Origin: Staphylococcus haemolyticus
Lineage (GTDB): Bacteria > Bacillota > Bacilli > Staphylococcales > Staphylococcaceae
NCBI RefSeq assembly: GCF_006094395.1
Contig: NZ_CP035291.1
Location: forward strand, 372,001 to 436,000
DNA: 64,000 nt
Reading direction: 5' to 3'
The translations under genes and the position numbers were made by a program. Shown here one piece after another: positions 1 through 9,610 of this stretch. A model generated the notes under the pieces. The model saw nothing but the letters and a program-made list of their open reading frames with translations, ran no database searches and was not told the DNA's origin. Within the stretch, counting starts at the first letter, position 1; each line of letters starts with the position of its first letter.

Positions 1-2
1 AA

Positions 3-59
3 ACAAAAAGAATTCAAGCGATGGCTTCAATCACAAGTTTAATGTCAGGGGGCATGTGA
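3..59 (+). CDS. C-terminal end of an upstream gene (partial)
   Basis: An open frame enters from the left edge and ends at a TGA at 57-59, three bases before the ATG of the next gene. Only about 18 residues are visible, ending MSGGM. The tight spacing to the TauE-type permease and sat suggests that this is the previous gene of the same sulfur assimilation operon. A siroheme synthase-like gene is one possibility given the pathway, but that is a guess: too little sequence is present to assign a family. Confidence 0.5.
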   Translation, partial: TKRIQAMASITSLMSGGM

Positions 60-62
60 TAT

Positions 63-932
63 ATGAGAAAATTATTTATATTTGCATTAGCTGGTTTTTT
101 AGCCCAACTTGTTGATGGTTCACTTGGCATGGGATTCGGTGCCTCATCATCATCAATATTATTAACTTATGGGATTGCACCGGCCATTGTATCGGCGACT
201 GTACATTTTTCAGAAATAGCTACGACTGCTGCATCAGGAACATCACATTGGAAATTTGAGAATGTGCATAAGCCCACCATGTTAAAGTTAGCTATTCCAG
301 GTGCTATAAGTGGATTTATTGGTGCAGGTCTACTTACACAAATACATGGAGATTATATTAAGCCATATATCGCATTGTTCTTACTTTCAATGGGTATATA
401 TATTTTGTATCAATTTTTATTTAAAAGAAATAGAGAAATTCATACACATGTTGGTAAGTTGAGTGGTTTCAAACTTGTGCCTCAAGGTGCTATCGCCGGA
501 TTCTTAGATGCAATTGGTGGAGGTGGCTGGGGACCAGTAAATACACCTTTATTATTGGCTAGTCATAAGATCCAACCACGATATGCAATTGGTACTGTAT
601 CGGCGAGTGAGTTTTTTGTAACATTATCAACGTCATTGAGTTTCATCATCTTCTTAGGTATTACTCAGATTAATTGGTGGTTTGTTATTGCGTTAAGTGT
701 CGGCGGTATGATTGCAGCGCCTATCTCTGCATATTTAACAAAGATATTACCAATTAATATTTTAGCCATTTGTGTTGGTGGCTTAATCATCTTCACAAAT
801 AGCAATGCATTAATGACTTATTTCGTACACGATGACACAATTTCAAATATTGTAAGATTCGCAATTATTTGTGCGATTGTGATACTTGTTATTATCACTG
901 TGATTCGCAACAAAAAATTGTCTTTTTCTTGA
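63..932 (+). CDS. TauE/SafE-family sulfur-compound permease
   Basis: A 289-residue polytopic membrane protein of the TauE/SafE (DUF81) family. The two halves each carry a glycine-rich segment, around residues 18-30 (DGSLGMGFGAS) and 148-160 (DAIGGGGWGP), which is the internal duplication typical of the family. Family members move sulfite, sulfate or organosulfur anions; the direction cannot be read from sequence. It starts 3 bases after the preceding stop with a GGGGGC Shine-Dalgarno, and sat follows after about 50 bases, so it is probably cotranscribed with the sulfate activation genes. Import of sulfate or export of excess sulfite are the two reasonable roles. Confidence 0.85.
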   Translation: MRKLFIFALAGFLAQLVDGSLGMGFGASSSSILLTYGIAPAIVSATVHFSEIATTAASGTSHWKFENVHKPTMLKLAIPGAISGFIGAGLLTQIHGDYIKPYIALFLLSMGIYILYQFLFKRNREIHTHVGKLSGFKLVPQGAIAGFLDAIGGGGWGPVNTPLLLASHKIQPRYAIGTVSASEFFVTLSTSLSFIIFLGITQINWWFVIALSVGGMIAAPISAYLTKILPINILAICVGGLIIFTNSNALMTYFVHDDTISNIVRFAIICAIVILVIITVIRNKKLSFS

Positions 933-983
933 AAATAAAGCCGAGTAAACTAATCTAATTAATTGGAAAAGGAGTTATCAATA

Positions 984-2162
984 ATGACAACACATGAACA
1001 GATTATTAATTATACGATTAAACCACATGGTGGTACATTAATTAACCGCGTAGTAGAAGGTGAAGAAAGAGATCATCTTTTAGAAGCAGCACAATCATAT
1101 AAAGTGATTACTTTAAATCCTTGGTCAATTTCTGACTTAGAATTAATCGGTATTGGTGGTTTTAGTCCGTTAACAGGATTTATGGGTGAGGCTGACTACA
1201 CTAAAGTTGTTGAAGATACACATCTTGAAAATGGATTAGTGTGGAGTATTCCGATTACGCTACCTGTTTCTGAAGAAGAAGCGGATAAATTAGAAATCGG
1301 TGATGACATCGCATTATACGGTGAAGATGGCGAATTATACGGCACATTGAAATTAGAAGAAAAGTACACATATGATAAGAAAAAAGAAGCTCAAAATGTG
1401 TATGGTACGAGTGACGAGGCGCATCCAGGTGTTAAAAAAGTTTATGACAAAGGGAATGTTTACCTTGCTGGACCGATTCAATTAATTAATCGACCTAAAC
1501 ATGATGAGTTCTCTGATTTCCATTTAGACCCAGCAGAAACACGTCAATTATTCCATGATTTAGGATGGAAGACTGTCGTTGGATTCCAAACAAGAAATCC
1601 TGTACATCGTGCGCATGAATATATCCAAAAATCTGCATTAGAAATTGTAGATGGTCTTTTACTTAATCCATTAGTAGGAGAAACGAAATCAGATGATATT
1701 CCAGCGGACGTTCGTATGGAAAGTTATCAAGCTATCTTAAAGAACTACTTCCCTAAAGATAGAGCGCGCTTAGTCATTTATCCTGCGGCAATGCGTTATG
1801 CTGGTCCACGTGAAGCAATTCTACATGCCACAGTACGTAAAAACTATGGTTGTACGCATTTCATTGTTGGACGTGACCATGCAGGTGTGGGCGATTATTA
1901 CGGCACGTATGAAGCACAAGAATTAATTTCTCAATTTGAAGATGAACTAGATATTCAAATATTGAAATTTGAACATGCATTTTATTGTGAAAAATGTGGC
2001 AACATGGCTACTGCTAAAACATGCCCACACGACGCATCAGAGCATGTACATTTAAGTGGTACTAAAGTAAGAGAAAAATTAAGAAATGGTGAATCACTAC
2101 CTACAAAATTCTCTAGACCTGAAGTAGCTGAAGTCTTAATCAAAGGGTTAAAACAAAATTAA
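984..2162 (+). CDS. sat: Sulfate adenylyltransferase (ATP sulfurylase)
   Basis: This 392-residue enzyme makes adenylylsulfate from ATP and sulfate, the first step of sulfate assimilation. The [11 protein letters not shown] nucleotide-binding motif lies near residues 200-210 and a [12 protein letters not shown] segment near 295-306. A C-terminal cysteine cluster ([13 protein letters not shown]) starts near 335, as in dissimilatory-type homotetrameric Sat proteins. The frame is open from a TTG at 963, but the AAAGGAG at 967-973 points to the ATG at 984. cysC follows after 16 bases, so the two enzymes are expected to be made together and convert sulfate to PAPS. Confidence 0.95.
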   Translation: MTTHEQIINYTIKPHGGTLINRVVEGEERDHLLEAAQSYKVITLNPWSISDLELIGIGGFSPLTGFMGEADYTKVVEDTHLENGLVWSIPITLPVSEEEADKLEIGDDIALYGEDGELYGTLKLEEKYTYDKKKEAQNVYGTSDEAHPGVKKVYDKGNVYLAGPIQLINRPKHDEFSDFHLDPAETRQLFHDLGWKTVVGFQTRNPVHRAHEYIQKSALEIVDGLLLNPLVGETKSDDIPADVRMESYQAILKNYFPKDRARLVIYPAAMRYAGPREAILHATVRKNYGCTHFIVGRDHAGVGDYYGTYEAQELISQFEDELDIQILKFEHAFYCEKCGNMATAKTCPHDASEHVHLSGTKVREKLRNGESLPTKFSRPEVAEVLIKGLKQN

Positions 2163-2178
2163 TTCGGAGGGATTTAGC

Positions 2179-2778
2179 ATGAGTCAATCAAGTAATATTA
2201 CATGGCATGATTCTGAAGTTACTAAGTCAGATAGACAACAACGAAACGGTCATAAAAGTGTAGTGATATGGTTTACAGGATTATCAGGATCTGGAAAATC
2301 AACTGTATCAGTAGAACTTGAAAAAGCTTTGTTCCAATTAGGAAAGCATTCTTATCGATTAGACGGCGATAATGTAAGACATGGTTTAAACAAGAATTTA
2401 GGCTTTAGTCCAGAAGACCGTAAGGAAAATATTCGACGCATTGGTGAAGTAAGTAAATTACTTGTAGATGCGGGAACAATTGCTATAACAGCATTTATTT
2501 CGCCTTACAGAGCTGATCGTGATGAAGTTCGTGAAATTTTAGAAGATGGAGAATTCATTGAAGTTTACACAGAGTGTAGCGTGGAAGCATGTGAACAACG
2601 TGATCCTAAAGGTCTTTATAAAAAAGCACGCTCTGGTGAAATTAAGGAATTTACTGGTATAAGTGCGCCATATGAGGCACCACATCAACCAGAAATTACG
2701 ATTAATACAGAACATCAAAGTGTAGAAGAATCAGTAAGTACTATTATCGAATATTTGAAGAATAAAGAAATTATTTAA
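2179..2778 (+). CDS. cysC: Adenylylsulfate kinase
   Basis: A 199-residue APS kinase that phosphorylates adenylylsulfate to PAPS. The Walker A motif GLSGSGKST is at residues 34-42, followed by the [10 protein letters not shown] motif near residues 62-71 and the family segment around [10 protein letters not shown] near residue 108. A CGGAGGG ribosome binding site precedes the ATG. It is the last gene of the sulfate activation unit: a strong terminator follows 10 bases after the stop. Confidence 0.96.
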   Translation: MSQSSNITWHDSEVTKSDRQQRNGHKSVVIWFTGLSGSGKSTVSVELEKALFQLGKHSYRLDGDNVRHGLNKNLGFSPEDRKENIRRIGEVSKLLVDAGTIAITAFISPYRADRDEVREILEDGEFIEVYTECSVEACEQRDPKGLYKKARSGEIKEFTGISAPYEAPHQPEITINTEHQSVEESVSTIIEYLKNKEII

Positions 2779-2787
2779 AAGTATTCT

Positions 2788-2830
2788 GCGTGTTGTCAGT
2801 CCTTTTATTGATTGATAACACGCTTTTTTT
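2788..2830 (+). terminator. Rho-independent terminator after cysC
   Basis: The arms GCGTGTTGTCA (2788-2798) and TGATAACACGC (2813-2823) pair with one wobble and are followed by seven T residues. It ends the sulfur operon. Confidence 0.9.
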
Positions 2831-2871
2831 GCATATCGTCTTAAATTAAAGTCAGATTTTTGATAAAATTA

Positions 2872-2885
2872 TGAAAACGTTTTCT
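2872..2885 (+). promoter_or_regulatory. cre site (CcpA) upstream of the citrate-type carrier
   Basis: TGAAAACGTTTTCT closely matches the Gram-positive cre consensus (TGWAANCGNTNWCA). It lies 42 bases before the carrier ATG, near the probable transcription start (a TAAAAT -10-like element is at 2864-2869). Repression by CcpA on preferred sugars is the expected effect. Confidence 0.7.
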
Positions 2886-2926
2886 ATATAAATGGAGAGC
2901 GTATTACGATATAAGGGGGAATTCAC

Positions 2927-4297
2927 ATGCAAGGGGATAGTATGTGGTTAACAATAATGGGGATAATCATTATCGGCTCAATTGTTGGACTTTTAATTGC
3001 AAAAAAGATTAGTCCAGTCGTCGGTATGATTTTAATTCCTAGTATTGGTGCTTTGCTATTAGGATACGGCATTAAAGATTTAGTTAAATTCTTTAATAGT
3101 GGTTTAGGATCTGTGATGAGCGTAGTCATCATGTTTATCTTTGCAATTATATTCTTTGGCATTATGACTGACAGTGGCCTGTTCAAACCTATTGTCAAAC
3201 GACTTATATTAATGACTCGCGGTAATGTAGTCATTGTTTGTATTGTCACAGCATTGATTGGTATGTTTGCACAATTAGATGGTGCAGGTGCTGTCACTTT
3301 CTTATTATCAATTCCTGCATTATTGCCACTATATAAAGCTTTAAACATGAACAAATACTTATTAATTCTTTTACTAGCAATTAGTGCCGCGATTATGAAT
3401 ATGGTGCCTTGGGGCGGACCAATGGCGCGTGTTGCTTCTGTATTGAAAGTGAAAAGTGTTAATGAATTATGGTATGGCATCATTCCAGTACAATTGATTG
3501 GCTTCGTGTTAGTACTTATCTTCGCAACTTATTTAGGGTTTAGGGAAAAGAAACGAATTAAGAAGGCAATCGATAACGGTGAAGTAGAACCTACATTAAA
3601 CATTGATATTCATCGACTTGTGAAAAATTACGAACGAGATCAAGACATTAAGTTTCCTGTAAGAGGACGCGCGTTCAAACATGGTTGGGTAATTTGGGCC
3701 AATGTACTATTGACGATTATCGTTTTAGTTATGATGTTAGCTAACGTTGCCCCGCCTGAATTTGCTTTTATGATTGGTGTTGCAATTGCATTAGTGATTA
3801 ACTTCCCAAATGTGGATGAGCAAATGAACCGTCTTAAGGCACATGCACCAAATGCATTAATGATGGCCGCAGTTATTATAGCAGCAGGTATGTTCTTAGG
3901 TGTTTTAGAAGAAACAGGTATGTTAAAGTCAATTGCTTTAAATTTCATTAAGATCATTCCTGATGCCGTTGGACCATATTTACATATCATTGTCGGTTTC
4001 TTTGGCGTTCCACTTGATTTACTTACAAGTACAGATGCGTATTATTTCGCGTTACTTCCTATAGTAGAACAAACTGCAAGTCAATTTGGTATTAATCCAG
4101 TTTCAACAGCATATTCAATGGTAATCGGTAATATTGTAGGAACATTTGTAAGCCCGTTCTCTCCTGCACTATGGTTAGCTATTGGTCTCGCTGAGGCAAA
4201 CATGGGTACATATATTAAATATGCATTCTTTTGGATCTGGGGATTTGCGATTGTGCTACTGGGCATAGCAGTATTAATAGGTACAGTTACAATCTAA
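2927..4297 (+). CDS. CitMHS-family citrate or related tricarboxylate carrier
   Basis: A 456-residue integral membrane protein with about 11-12 hydrophobic segments split by a charged cytoplasmic loop near residues 205-240 (REKKRIKKAIDNG). The GAGAVTFLLSIPAL and NMVPWGGP segments in the first half and the STDAYYFALLP segment in the second fit the CitMHS carriers that import metal-citrate with protons. AAGGGGGAA at 2912-2920 gives a well-spaced start. A cre site sits just upstream, consistent with use of citrate as a secondary carbon source. The exact substrate and metal cannot be read from sequence. Confidence 0.85.
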   Translation: MQGDSMWLTIMGIIIIGSIVGLLIAKKISPVVGMILIPSIGALLLGYGIKDLVKFFNSGLGSVMSVVIMFIFAIIFFGIMTDSGLFKPIVKRLILMTRGNVVIVCIVTALIGMFAQLDGAGAVTFLLSIPALLPLYKALNMNKYLLILLLAISAAIMNMVPWGGPMARVASVLKVKSVNELWYGIIPVQLIGFVLVLIFATYLGFREKKRIKKAIDNGEVEPTLNIDIHRLVKNYERDQDIKFPVRGRAFKHGWVIWANVLLTIIVLVMMLANVAPPEFAFMIGVAIALVINFPNVDEQMNRLKAHAPNALMMAAVIIAAGMFLGVLEETGMLKSIALNFIKIIPDAVGPYLHIIVGFFGVPLDLLTSTDAYYFALLPIVEQTASQFGINPVSTAYSMVIGNIVGTFVSPFSPALWLAIGLAEANMGTYIKYAFFWIWGFAIVLLGIAVLIGTVTI

Positions 4298-4816
4298 ATG
4301 ACTCGATATAGTACGTTGTTAAAAGATCTAAATTGAATAATTAAACTCATATTCCTTCTTATAAGCATGTCGCTGATGTCTTATAAGGGGGATTCGATTT
4401 TTATCATTATTATTATAAAAAATACTTTCAAAATATCCTCGCCAAACTTTGAAAACGCTTCATACTTCCCACTTTACATGAAATAAAACATCTTTAAAAT
4501 TATCAGATATTTTACAAGTCGAGTATATACACTGTTGATTAATATAGTATAAGCACTGTCATAGAAGTGTTTTTATAATTGTAATATAAGTCTATGTTTA
4601 TTACATGCAAAGTAAAATTATTATGATTCATTTACAAACCCTTAACATTCCACACAAACCCTTGTGTGTCTGTTAGAGTATGTCTTGTCGTTATTTAACG
4701 AGGAAAAAATTTCTTAAAACTATTTTGAATCAAATTGATTTGAAATTTCTAATATGTCAATTGCAGGTAGCCACGAGAAAAAATAAGCTTTAAACATTCT
4801 AGGAGGATATTTTATT
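4298..4816. other. Long intergenic region before the SsaA-like gene
   Basis: No credible coding frame is present in these 519 bases. A hairpin with CTTATAAG arms (4358-4365 and 4380-4387) may end the carrier transcript, although its T-run is weak. Further right are a WalR-type box (4631-4647) and a perfect inverted repeat CACACAA-ACCC-TTGTGTG at 4651-4668. The remainder is an AT-rich leader of more than 100 bases preceding the AGGAGG of the next gene. Confidence 0.6.
4631..4647 (-). promoter_or_regulatory. WalR (YycF) binding box
   Basis: Read on the minus strand this is TGTTAA-GGGTT-TGTAAA, an exact fit to the WalR consensus TGTWAH-N5-TGTWAH. It lies about 170 bases upstream of an SsaA/CHAP gene. 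This class of cell wall hydrolase is a known WalKR target in S. aureus. Confidence 0.7.
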
Positions 4817-5596
4817 ATGAAAAAGATCGCTACAGCTACAATCGCAACAGCAGGTATTGCAACATTCGGATTAGCACATCAAGATGCAGACGCAGCGGAA
4901 ATTAATAATGGATATAACCCTAATGACCCATATTCATATAGTTACACTTACACAATTGACCAACAAGGTAATTATCATTATGAATGGCAAGGTAACTGGA
5001 GCCCATCTCAAGCTCAACAAGGTGGTCAACAAAACACTGGCAACCAAGCAGTAAACAATACTCAATCAAACAATAACTATAGCTATAATTACAATAACAA
5101 TCAATCAAACCAAAGCACTCAATCATACACAGCAAACAATAATGCTGGCGGTGGTTTAGGTGCTAGTTATTCAACTTCAGATCGTAACGTTAAAGTCACA
5201 ACTCAAAACGCACCAACTACACAATCAACTAGTTCAAGTTCTAGTAGCGAAGCATTAGCTGGTAAATCAAGTGGAGGTTCAAACCTTTACACTGCAGGTC
5301 AATGTACGTATTATGTATATGACAAAGTAGGCGGTAAAATTGGTAGCACTTGGGGTAATGCAAATAACTGGGCAACTGCAGCAGCTGCAGATGGCTACAC
5401 AGTTAATAACACACCTAAAGCAGGTGCAGTAATGCAAACATCTCAAGGTGCATACGGTCACGTTGCATACGTTGAAAGTGTAAACGATGATGGTTCAGTT
5501 AAAGTTTCAGAAATGAACTATAATGGTGGACCTGGTGTCGTTTCATCACGTACAATCTCAGCTAGCCAAGCTGGTTCATACAACTACATTTCATAA
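4817..5596 (+). CDS. SsaA-like secreted CHAP-domain protein
   Basis: A 259-residue secreted protein. The N-terminal signal peptide (residues 1 to about 27) ends at a DADA-AE cleavage region. A low-complexity linker rich in Y, N, Q and S covers about residues 30-145. A C-terminal CHAP amidase/endopeptidase domain covers about 150-259, with the catalytic Cys at about 163 in [11 protein letters not shown] and the His at about 215 in [13 protein letters not shown] domains of this type cut staphylococcal peptidoglycan cross-bridges or amide bonds. The gene is monocistronic and has a WalR box upstream. It resembles SsaA and its paralogs; staphylococci carry several, so I give no symbol. Confidence 0.9.
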   Translation: MKKIATATIATAGIATFGLAHQDADAAEINNGYNPNDPYSYSYTYTIDQQGNYHYEWQGNWSPSQAQQGGQQNTGNQAVNNTQSNNNYSYNYNNNQSNQSTQSYTANNNAGGGLGASYSTSDRNVKVTTQNAPTTQSTSSSSSSEALAGKSSGGSNLYTAGQCTYYVYDKVGGKIGSTWGNANNWATAAAADGYTVNNTPKAGAVMQTSQGAYGHVAYVESVNDDGSVKVSEMNYNGGPGVVSSRTISASQAGSYNYIS

Positions 5597-5611
5597 TTTG
5601 AAATAACTTTT

Positions 5612-5650
5612 AACCACGATTCCTTATCATGCGGAGTCGTGGTTTTTTCT
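5612..5650 (+). terminator. Terminator after the SsaA-like gene
   Basis: Arms AACCACGA (5612-5619) and TCGTGGTT (5637-5644), then a T-rich tail. Confidence 0.85.
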
Positions 5651-5777
5651 TTTGAGAAAAGACTGTGACAAGATAGGTCTTCGTGTGATTGAAGCCCAAG
5701 CATAAAGGGAAACATAATAAAAAGAAAAAGAATACTTAAAGAATATTATGTTTAATTGTGAAGGAGGGTGAGTAGAG

Positions 5778-6044
5778 ATGACGTTTGATGTAATTAAGTG
5801 GATTATATTAGCTCTAATTGCTATTGTAACTATTGCGATTATTTGTGGCCTCATTTGGGGTTCATTATTAGAAGAACGAGCATATGATAAACGCTCTAAA
5901 AAAGAAAAACGAAAAGAAACTGAGAAAAATTTAGAAATGGCAAAAGGTCATACTGATGATAAAGGTGTAGATGGTGACTATGAAGAGGCACCAACTAAAG
6001 AAGGAACGCTTAAAGATGAGCATATAAATCATCGTGAGAAATAA
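5778..6044 (+). CDS. Small single-span membrane protein, unknown function
   Basis: An 88-residue protein with one N-terminal hydrophobic helix (about residues 6-28) and a highly charged cytoplasmic tail rich in K, E and D. A strong GAAGGAGGG Shine-Dalgarno and terminators on both sides indicate a real monocistronic gene. I do not recognise a domain. The layout, an anchor plus a charged tail, is common among conserved staphylococcal proteins of unknown role. Confidence 0.75.
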   Translation: MTFDVIKWIILALIAIVTIAIICGLIWGSLLEERAYDKRSKKEKRKETEKNLEMAKGHTDDKGVDGDYEEAPTKEGTLKDEHINHREK

Positions 6045-6052
6045 TGATTATA

Positions 6053-6098
6053 AAACCCTTGGAAGATGCTATATCAAGCATACTTTCAAGGTTTTTTA
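6053..6098 (+). terminator. Terminator after the small membrane protein
   Basis: AAAACCCTTGGAAG pairs with CTTTCAAGGTTTT across a loop, and T residues follow. An inner ATGCT/AGCAT pair extends the stem. Confidence 0.75.
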
Positions 6099-6267
6099 AA
6101 TTGAAATTGATGAGAAATAAATTGAATAGTAAGGTTGAATGTTCACATTTTATTTACATTTAATATCTCAATTTTTCTTCAATTCTATACTTTTAGCATC
6201 TGCAAGTGATAAACTATGTATGTTAAAAAAATCACAATAATTTTCAGAAAAGTTAGGAGCTTTCATC

Positions 6268-7560
6268 ATGCTACTGTTTGTAGTAGAAATCATCATAATG
6301 ATACTGGCTATTATATTAGGGCTTCGCACAGCTGGTGCATTAGGGTGTGGTATCTTCGCCATTGTGGCACAACTCATTATGATTTTTGGTTTTCAGTTGC
6401 CTCCAGGTTCAGCGCCTGTCACTGCAGTTTTAATCATTTTATCTATTGGTATCGCAGGTGGTACTTTACAAGCTACGGGAGGAATAGACTATTTAGTCTT
6501 TCTTGCTTCTAAAATTATCGAGCGTTTCCCGAAATCCATTATTTTTATCGCACCAATGATTGTCTTTCTGTTTGTATTTGGTGTAGGTACCGCAAATATT
6601 GCTTTATCTTTAGAACCTATTATTGCTAAGACTGCTGTTAGAGCAAATATCCAACCTAAACGACCACTCACCGCATCTGTTTTGACTGCAAATTTAGCCT
6701 TATTATGTAGTCCTGCAGCATCGGCAACAGCTTATATCATATCAGTAATGGCTGGTTATCATATATCAATGGGACAATATTTAAGTATTGTATTACCTAC
6801 AGCGATTATTACGATGCTAATGTTGAGTGTCTTTTGTACATTTGTTGGTCGTAAGACAACGGTCACTGCAAGTGAAATTGCACATACGCCTGAAGTGCCA
6901 GTCAAACAATCATTTACAACGAAAACCAAATTAGGCGTAGTTGGATTTTTATTATGTGTTGCAGGTATATTAACTTTTGGTATTTTTCCAAATTTAATGC
7001 CTTCATTTAATGTTGATGGTGAACAAGTTAAAGTAACTATGACGGAAATCGTCCAATTCTTTATGTATTTGAGTGTTGCAATTAATTTATTAATGATGAA
7101 GATTAACACGAGTGATATATTGTCATCTAATATTGCGCAATCAGCTATTGGTGCACTCTTTGCAGTACTTGGCCCAGGTTGGTTAGGTGCTACTGTATTT
7201 AATGCACCGCAAAATTTAAAAATTATACAAGACGATATTGGACAAACAATTCAATCTATACCTTGGCTAGTCATTGTCTTAGTTGCCATAGTGGCAATGA
7301 TCGTTATCTCGCAAACTGCAACAGCCTCCATTATGGTGCCGATTGTCATGAGTATGGGTATTCCACCAATGTATTTCATTGCAATGGTCCAAACGCTTAA
7401 TGTCAATTTCGTCATTCCAGCACAGCCAACATTATTATTTGCAGTTAATCTAGATGAGACCGGACGCACGCGTGCAACAAGTTTTATTATTCCAGGTTTC
7501 TTTGCGATTGGTGTATCAATCGTGGTTGGATTCTTAATTAAATTTTTATTGGGATTATAG
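6268..7560 (+). CDS. Dcu-family anaerobic C4-dicarboxylate carrier
   Basis: A 430-residue, strongly hydrophobic protein resembling DcuA/DcuB antiporters, which exchange succinate for fumarate, malate or aspartate. Family-like features are the N-terminal segment ending LGLRTAGALGCG, the GVGTANIALSLEPIIAK region near residue 110, and the conserved SQTATASIMVPIV segment near residue 350. TTAGGAG precedes the ATG at 6268. The gene is alone between terminators. Together with the CitMHS carrier it forms a local group of organic acid transporters. The exact substrate is inferred only from the family. Confidence 0.82.
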   Translation: MLLFVVEIIIMILAIILGLRTAGALGCGIFAIVAQLIMIFGFQLPPGSAPVTAVLIILSIGIAGGTLQATGGIDYLVFLASKIIERFPKSIIFIAPMIVFLFVFGVGTANIALSLEPIIAKTAVRANIQPKRPLTASVLTANLALLCSPAASATAYIISVMAGYHISMGQYLSIVLPTAIITMLMLSVFCTFVGRKTTVTASEIAHTPEVPVKQSFTTKTKLGVVGFLLCVAGILTFGIFPNLMPSFNVDGEQVKVTMTEIVQFFMYLSVAINLLMMKINTSDILSSNIAQSAIGALFAVLGPGWLGATVFNAPQNLKIIQDDIGQTIQSIPWLVIVLVAIVAMIVISQTATASIMVPIVMSMGIPPMYFIAMVQTLNVNFVIPAQPTLLFAVNLDETGRTRATSFIIPGFFAIGVSIVVGFLIKFLLGL

Positions 7561-7565
7561 ATTAT

Positions 7566-7612
7566 AAGACCACTAATTTTGGGCAAATGCTCAAAGTTTA
7601 GTGGTCTTTTCT
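7566..7612 (+). terminator. Terminator after the Dcu-type carrier
   Basis: Perfect arms AAGACCACTAA (7566-7576) and TTAGTGGTCTT (7598-7608), followed by TTCTTTT. Confidence 0.88.
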
Positions 7613-7713
7613 TTTGAAAATGAACAGGTATTTTAAAAGAATTCAAATAAATATAAATTCATAATAACAGTATTATTATGCAAAATTAATACAATATAAA
7701 ATTTGTTAAATAC

Positions 7714-7731
7714 GTTAAGTTTAAATTTAAC
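7714..7731. promoter_or_regulatory. Candidate CudC operator in front of cudT
   Basis: GTTAAGTTTAAATTTAAC is an imperfect palindrome that matches the 18-bp element in front of cudA (10389-10406) at most positions. A further half-site GTTAAAT precedes it at 7705-7711. It lies about 19 bases downstream of a TACAAT -10-like element (7690-7695), where a bound repressor would block elongation or promoter escape. No other coherent feature is seen in the rest of the 7613-7923 intergenic region. Confidence 0.5.
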
Positions 7732-7923
7732 ACTGTTGTTATGGCGATTTTTAAAGCTTTAAAATATGTCTGAAATATATATTTATTCAATAAATAGGAA
7801 AGTATAATTTGAATGTAATTTGCATTTTTATTTAATTTTAGATATCGTCAATATGTGAATAAACCGTGACAAGAAAGTGGTTTTTAATTTTTATCGAAAC
7901 AACAATTTTGAGGAGGAACATAA

Positions 7924-9549
7924 TTGAAACGAGAAAAAATTATGGATTGGCCGACTTTTATAGGGACGGTAATCGTATTACTTGTAGCTGTTACACCGAT
8001 GATGGTATTCCCTAAAGCCAGTGAAAAAGTAATTACCGATATCAATAGCGCAATTTCCAATTCAATTGGAACTGTGTATTTATTTATGGGATTAATCATT
8101 CTATTCTTTGTACTATATATTGCATTCGGTCGTTATGGCAATGTAACACTTGGAAAGGCAACTGATAGACCAGAATTCAATAACTTTAGTTGGGCGTCTA
8201 TGCTCTTCTGTGCAGGTATTGGATCGGATATTTTATATTGGGGTGTCATTGAGTGGGCATTCTATTATCAAGTACCACCGAATGGTGCAAAAGGGATGTC
8301 AGATGAAGCACTTACATATGCAACGCAATATGGGATGTTCCATTGGGGACCAATCGCATGGGCAATCTATGTGTTGCCAGCATTACCCATTGGTTATTTA
8401 GTATTCGTTAAGAAACAACCAATTTACAAAATCAGTCAAGCATGTCGTCCAGTTTTAAAGGGACAAACGGATAAATTTTTAGGTAAATTAGTGGATATAT
8501 TATTTATTTTTGGTTTACTAGGAGGTGCAGCAACATCACTCGCACTTGGCGTGCCAATGATTTCTGCTGGTATAGAGAAACTTACAGGCATCGATGGAGA
8601 GAATATGGTTGTGCGTTCAATCATCTTATTAACAATCACAGTGGTGTTCGCAGTCAGTTCTTATTCTGGTTTGAAAAAAGGAATTCAAAAATTAAGTGAT
8701 GTTAACGTATGGCTATCATTCTTATTATTAGGATTTGTGTTTATTGTTGGGCCTACTGTATTTATTATGGAAACAACGATTACAAGTTTTGGTAATATGC
8801 TGAGAGATTTCTTCCATATGGCCACTTGGATGGAACCTTTTGGTGGGATTAAAGGACGTAAAGAAACGAATTTTCCACAAGACTGGACAATATTCTATTG
8901 GTCATGGTGGTTAGTATATGCACCGTTTATCGGTCTGTTCATCGCACGTATTTCAAAAGGACGTCGTCTTAAAGAAGTCATTCTAGGTACTATTATTTAT
9001 GGTACATTAGGCTGTCTATTGTTCTTTGGTATATTTGGTAACTATGCTGTGTATTTACAAATTACTGGTGAATTTAATGTTATTAACTTTTTAAATTCAC
9101 ACGGTACTGAAGCAACGATTATTCAAGTAATGCATCAATTACCATTTTCATCATTAATTGTTGTATTGTTCTTGATTTCTGCATTCTTATTCTTAGCAAC
9201 AACATTTGATTCAGGTTCATATATTTTAGCTGCTGCATCTCAGAAAAAAGTTATTGGAGAGCCATTAAAGGCTAACCGTTTATTCTGGGCATTTGCGTTG
9301 TGTCTATTACCATTCTCTCTTATGTTAGTTGGTGGTGAACGTGCGCTAGAAGTATTAAAAACAGCATCCATACTGGCGAGTGTACCGTTGATTGTCATAT
9401 TTATTTTTATGATGATATCGTTTATTATTACGCTTAATAGAGATCGGATTAAACTGGAGACAAGAGCGGATAAACATAAAGAAATTGAGAGACGTTCAAT
9501 ACGTATTGTGCAAGTTAAAGAAAAATCAGATGATGATGATAACTTATAA
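7924..9549 (+). CDS. cudT: BCCT-family choline transporter
   Basis: A 541-residue betaine/choline/carnitine transporter with 12 expected membrane spans. The BCCT core signature is present near residues 317-345 (WTIFYWSWWLVYAPF, then GLFIARISKGR), and a charged C-terminal tail follows the last helix. Translation starts at TTG 7924, seven bases after AGGAGG; the nearby ATG at 7942 has no such site. The gene arrangement matches the staphylococcal cud cluster, in which CudT imports choline for conversion to glycine betaine. Betaine itself or carnitine cannot be excluded as substrate, but the flanking cudC and cudAB favour choline. Confidence 0.9.
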   Translation: MKREKIMDWPTFIGTVIVLLVAVTPMMVFPKASEKVITDINSAISNSIGTVYLFMGLIILFFVLYIAFGRYGNVTLGKATDRPEFNNFSWASMLFCAGIGSDILYWGVIEWAFYYQVPPNGAKGMSDEALTYATQYGMFHWGPIAWAIYVLPALPIGYLVFVKKQPIYKISQACRPVLKGQTDKFLGKLVDILFIFGLLGGAATSLALGVPMISAGIEKLTGIDGENMVVRSIILLTITVVFAVSSYSGLKKGIQKLSDVNVWLSFLLLGFVFIVGPTVFIMETTITSFGNMLRDFFHMATWMEPFGGIKGRKETNFPQDWTIFYWSWWLVYAPFIGLFIARISKGRRLKEVILGTIIYGTLGCLLFFGIFGNYAVYLQITGEFNVINFLNSHGTEATIIQVMHQLPFSSLIVVLFLISAFLFLATTFDSGSYILAAASQKKVIGEPLKANRLFWAFALCLLPFSLMLVGGERALEVLKTASILASVPLIVIFIFMMISFIITLNRDRIKLETRADKHKEIERRSIRIVQVKEKSDDDDNL

Positions 9550-9555
9550 ATAAAA

Positions 9556-9610
9556 AAGAGCTAGCAGATTCTTCAAAGTTTTACACTTTAGAAAATCTGC
9601 TAGCTTTTTT
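9556..9610. terminator. Bidirectional terminator between cudT and cudC
   Basis: AGCTAGCAGATT and AATCTGCTAGCT form a stem with A residues on the left and T residues on the right, so it can end both converging transcripts. It overlaps the cudC stop codon. Confidence 0.85.

Noticed and set aside
2923..3483. Open minus-strand frames opposite the CitMHS carrier (also 3640-3990)
   Set aside because: They are shadows of a membrane protein gene: low-complexity, no ribosome site, fully overlapped by a well-supported plus-strand gene.
4920..5135. Cysteine- and tyrosine-rich minus-strand frames inside the SsaA-like gene
   Set aside because: They mirror the repetitive N/Q/Y codons of the linker; no start signals.
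6130..6160. Rex- or CRP-like site before the Dcu-type carrier (around TTGAATGTTCACA)
   Set aside because: Only one half-site fits; the left half deviates too far from TTGTGA.
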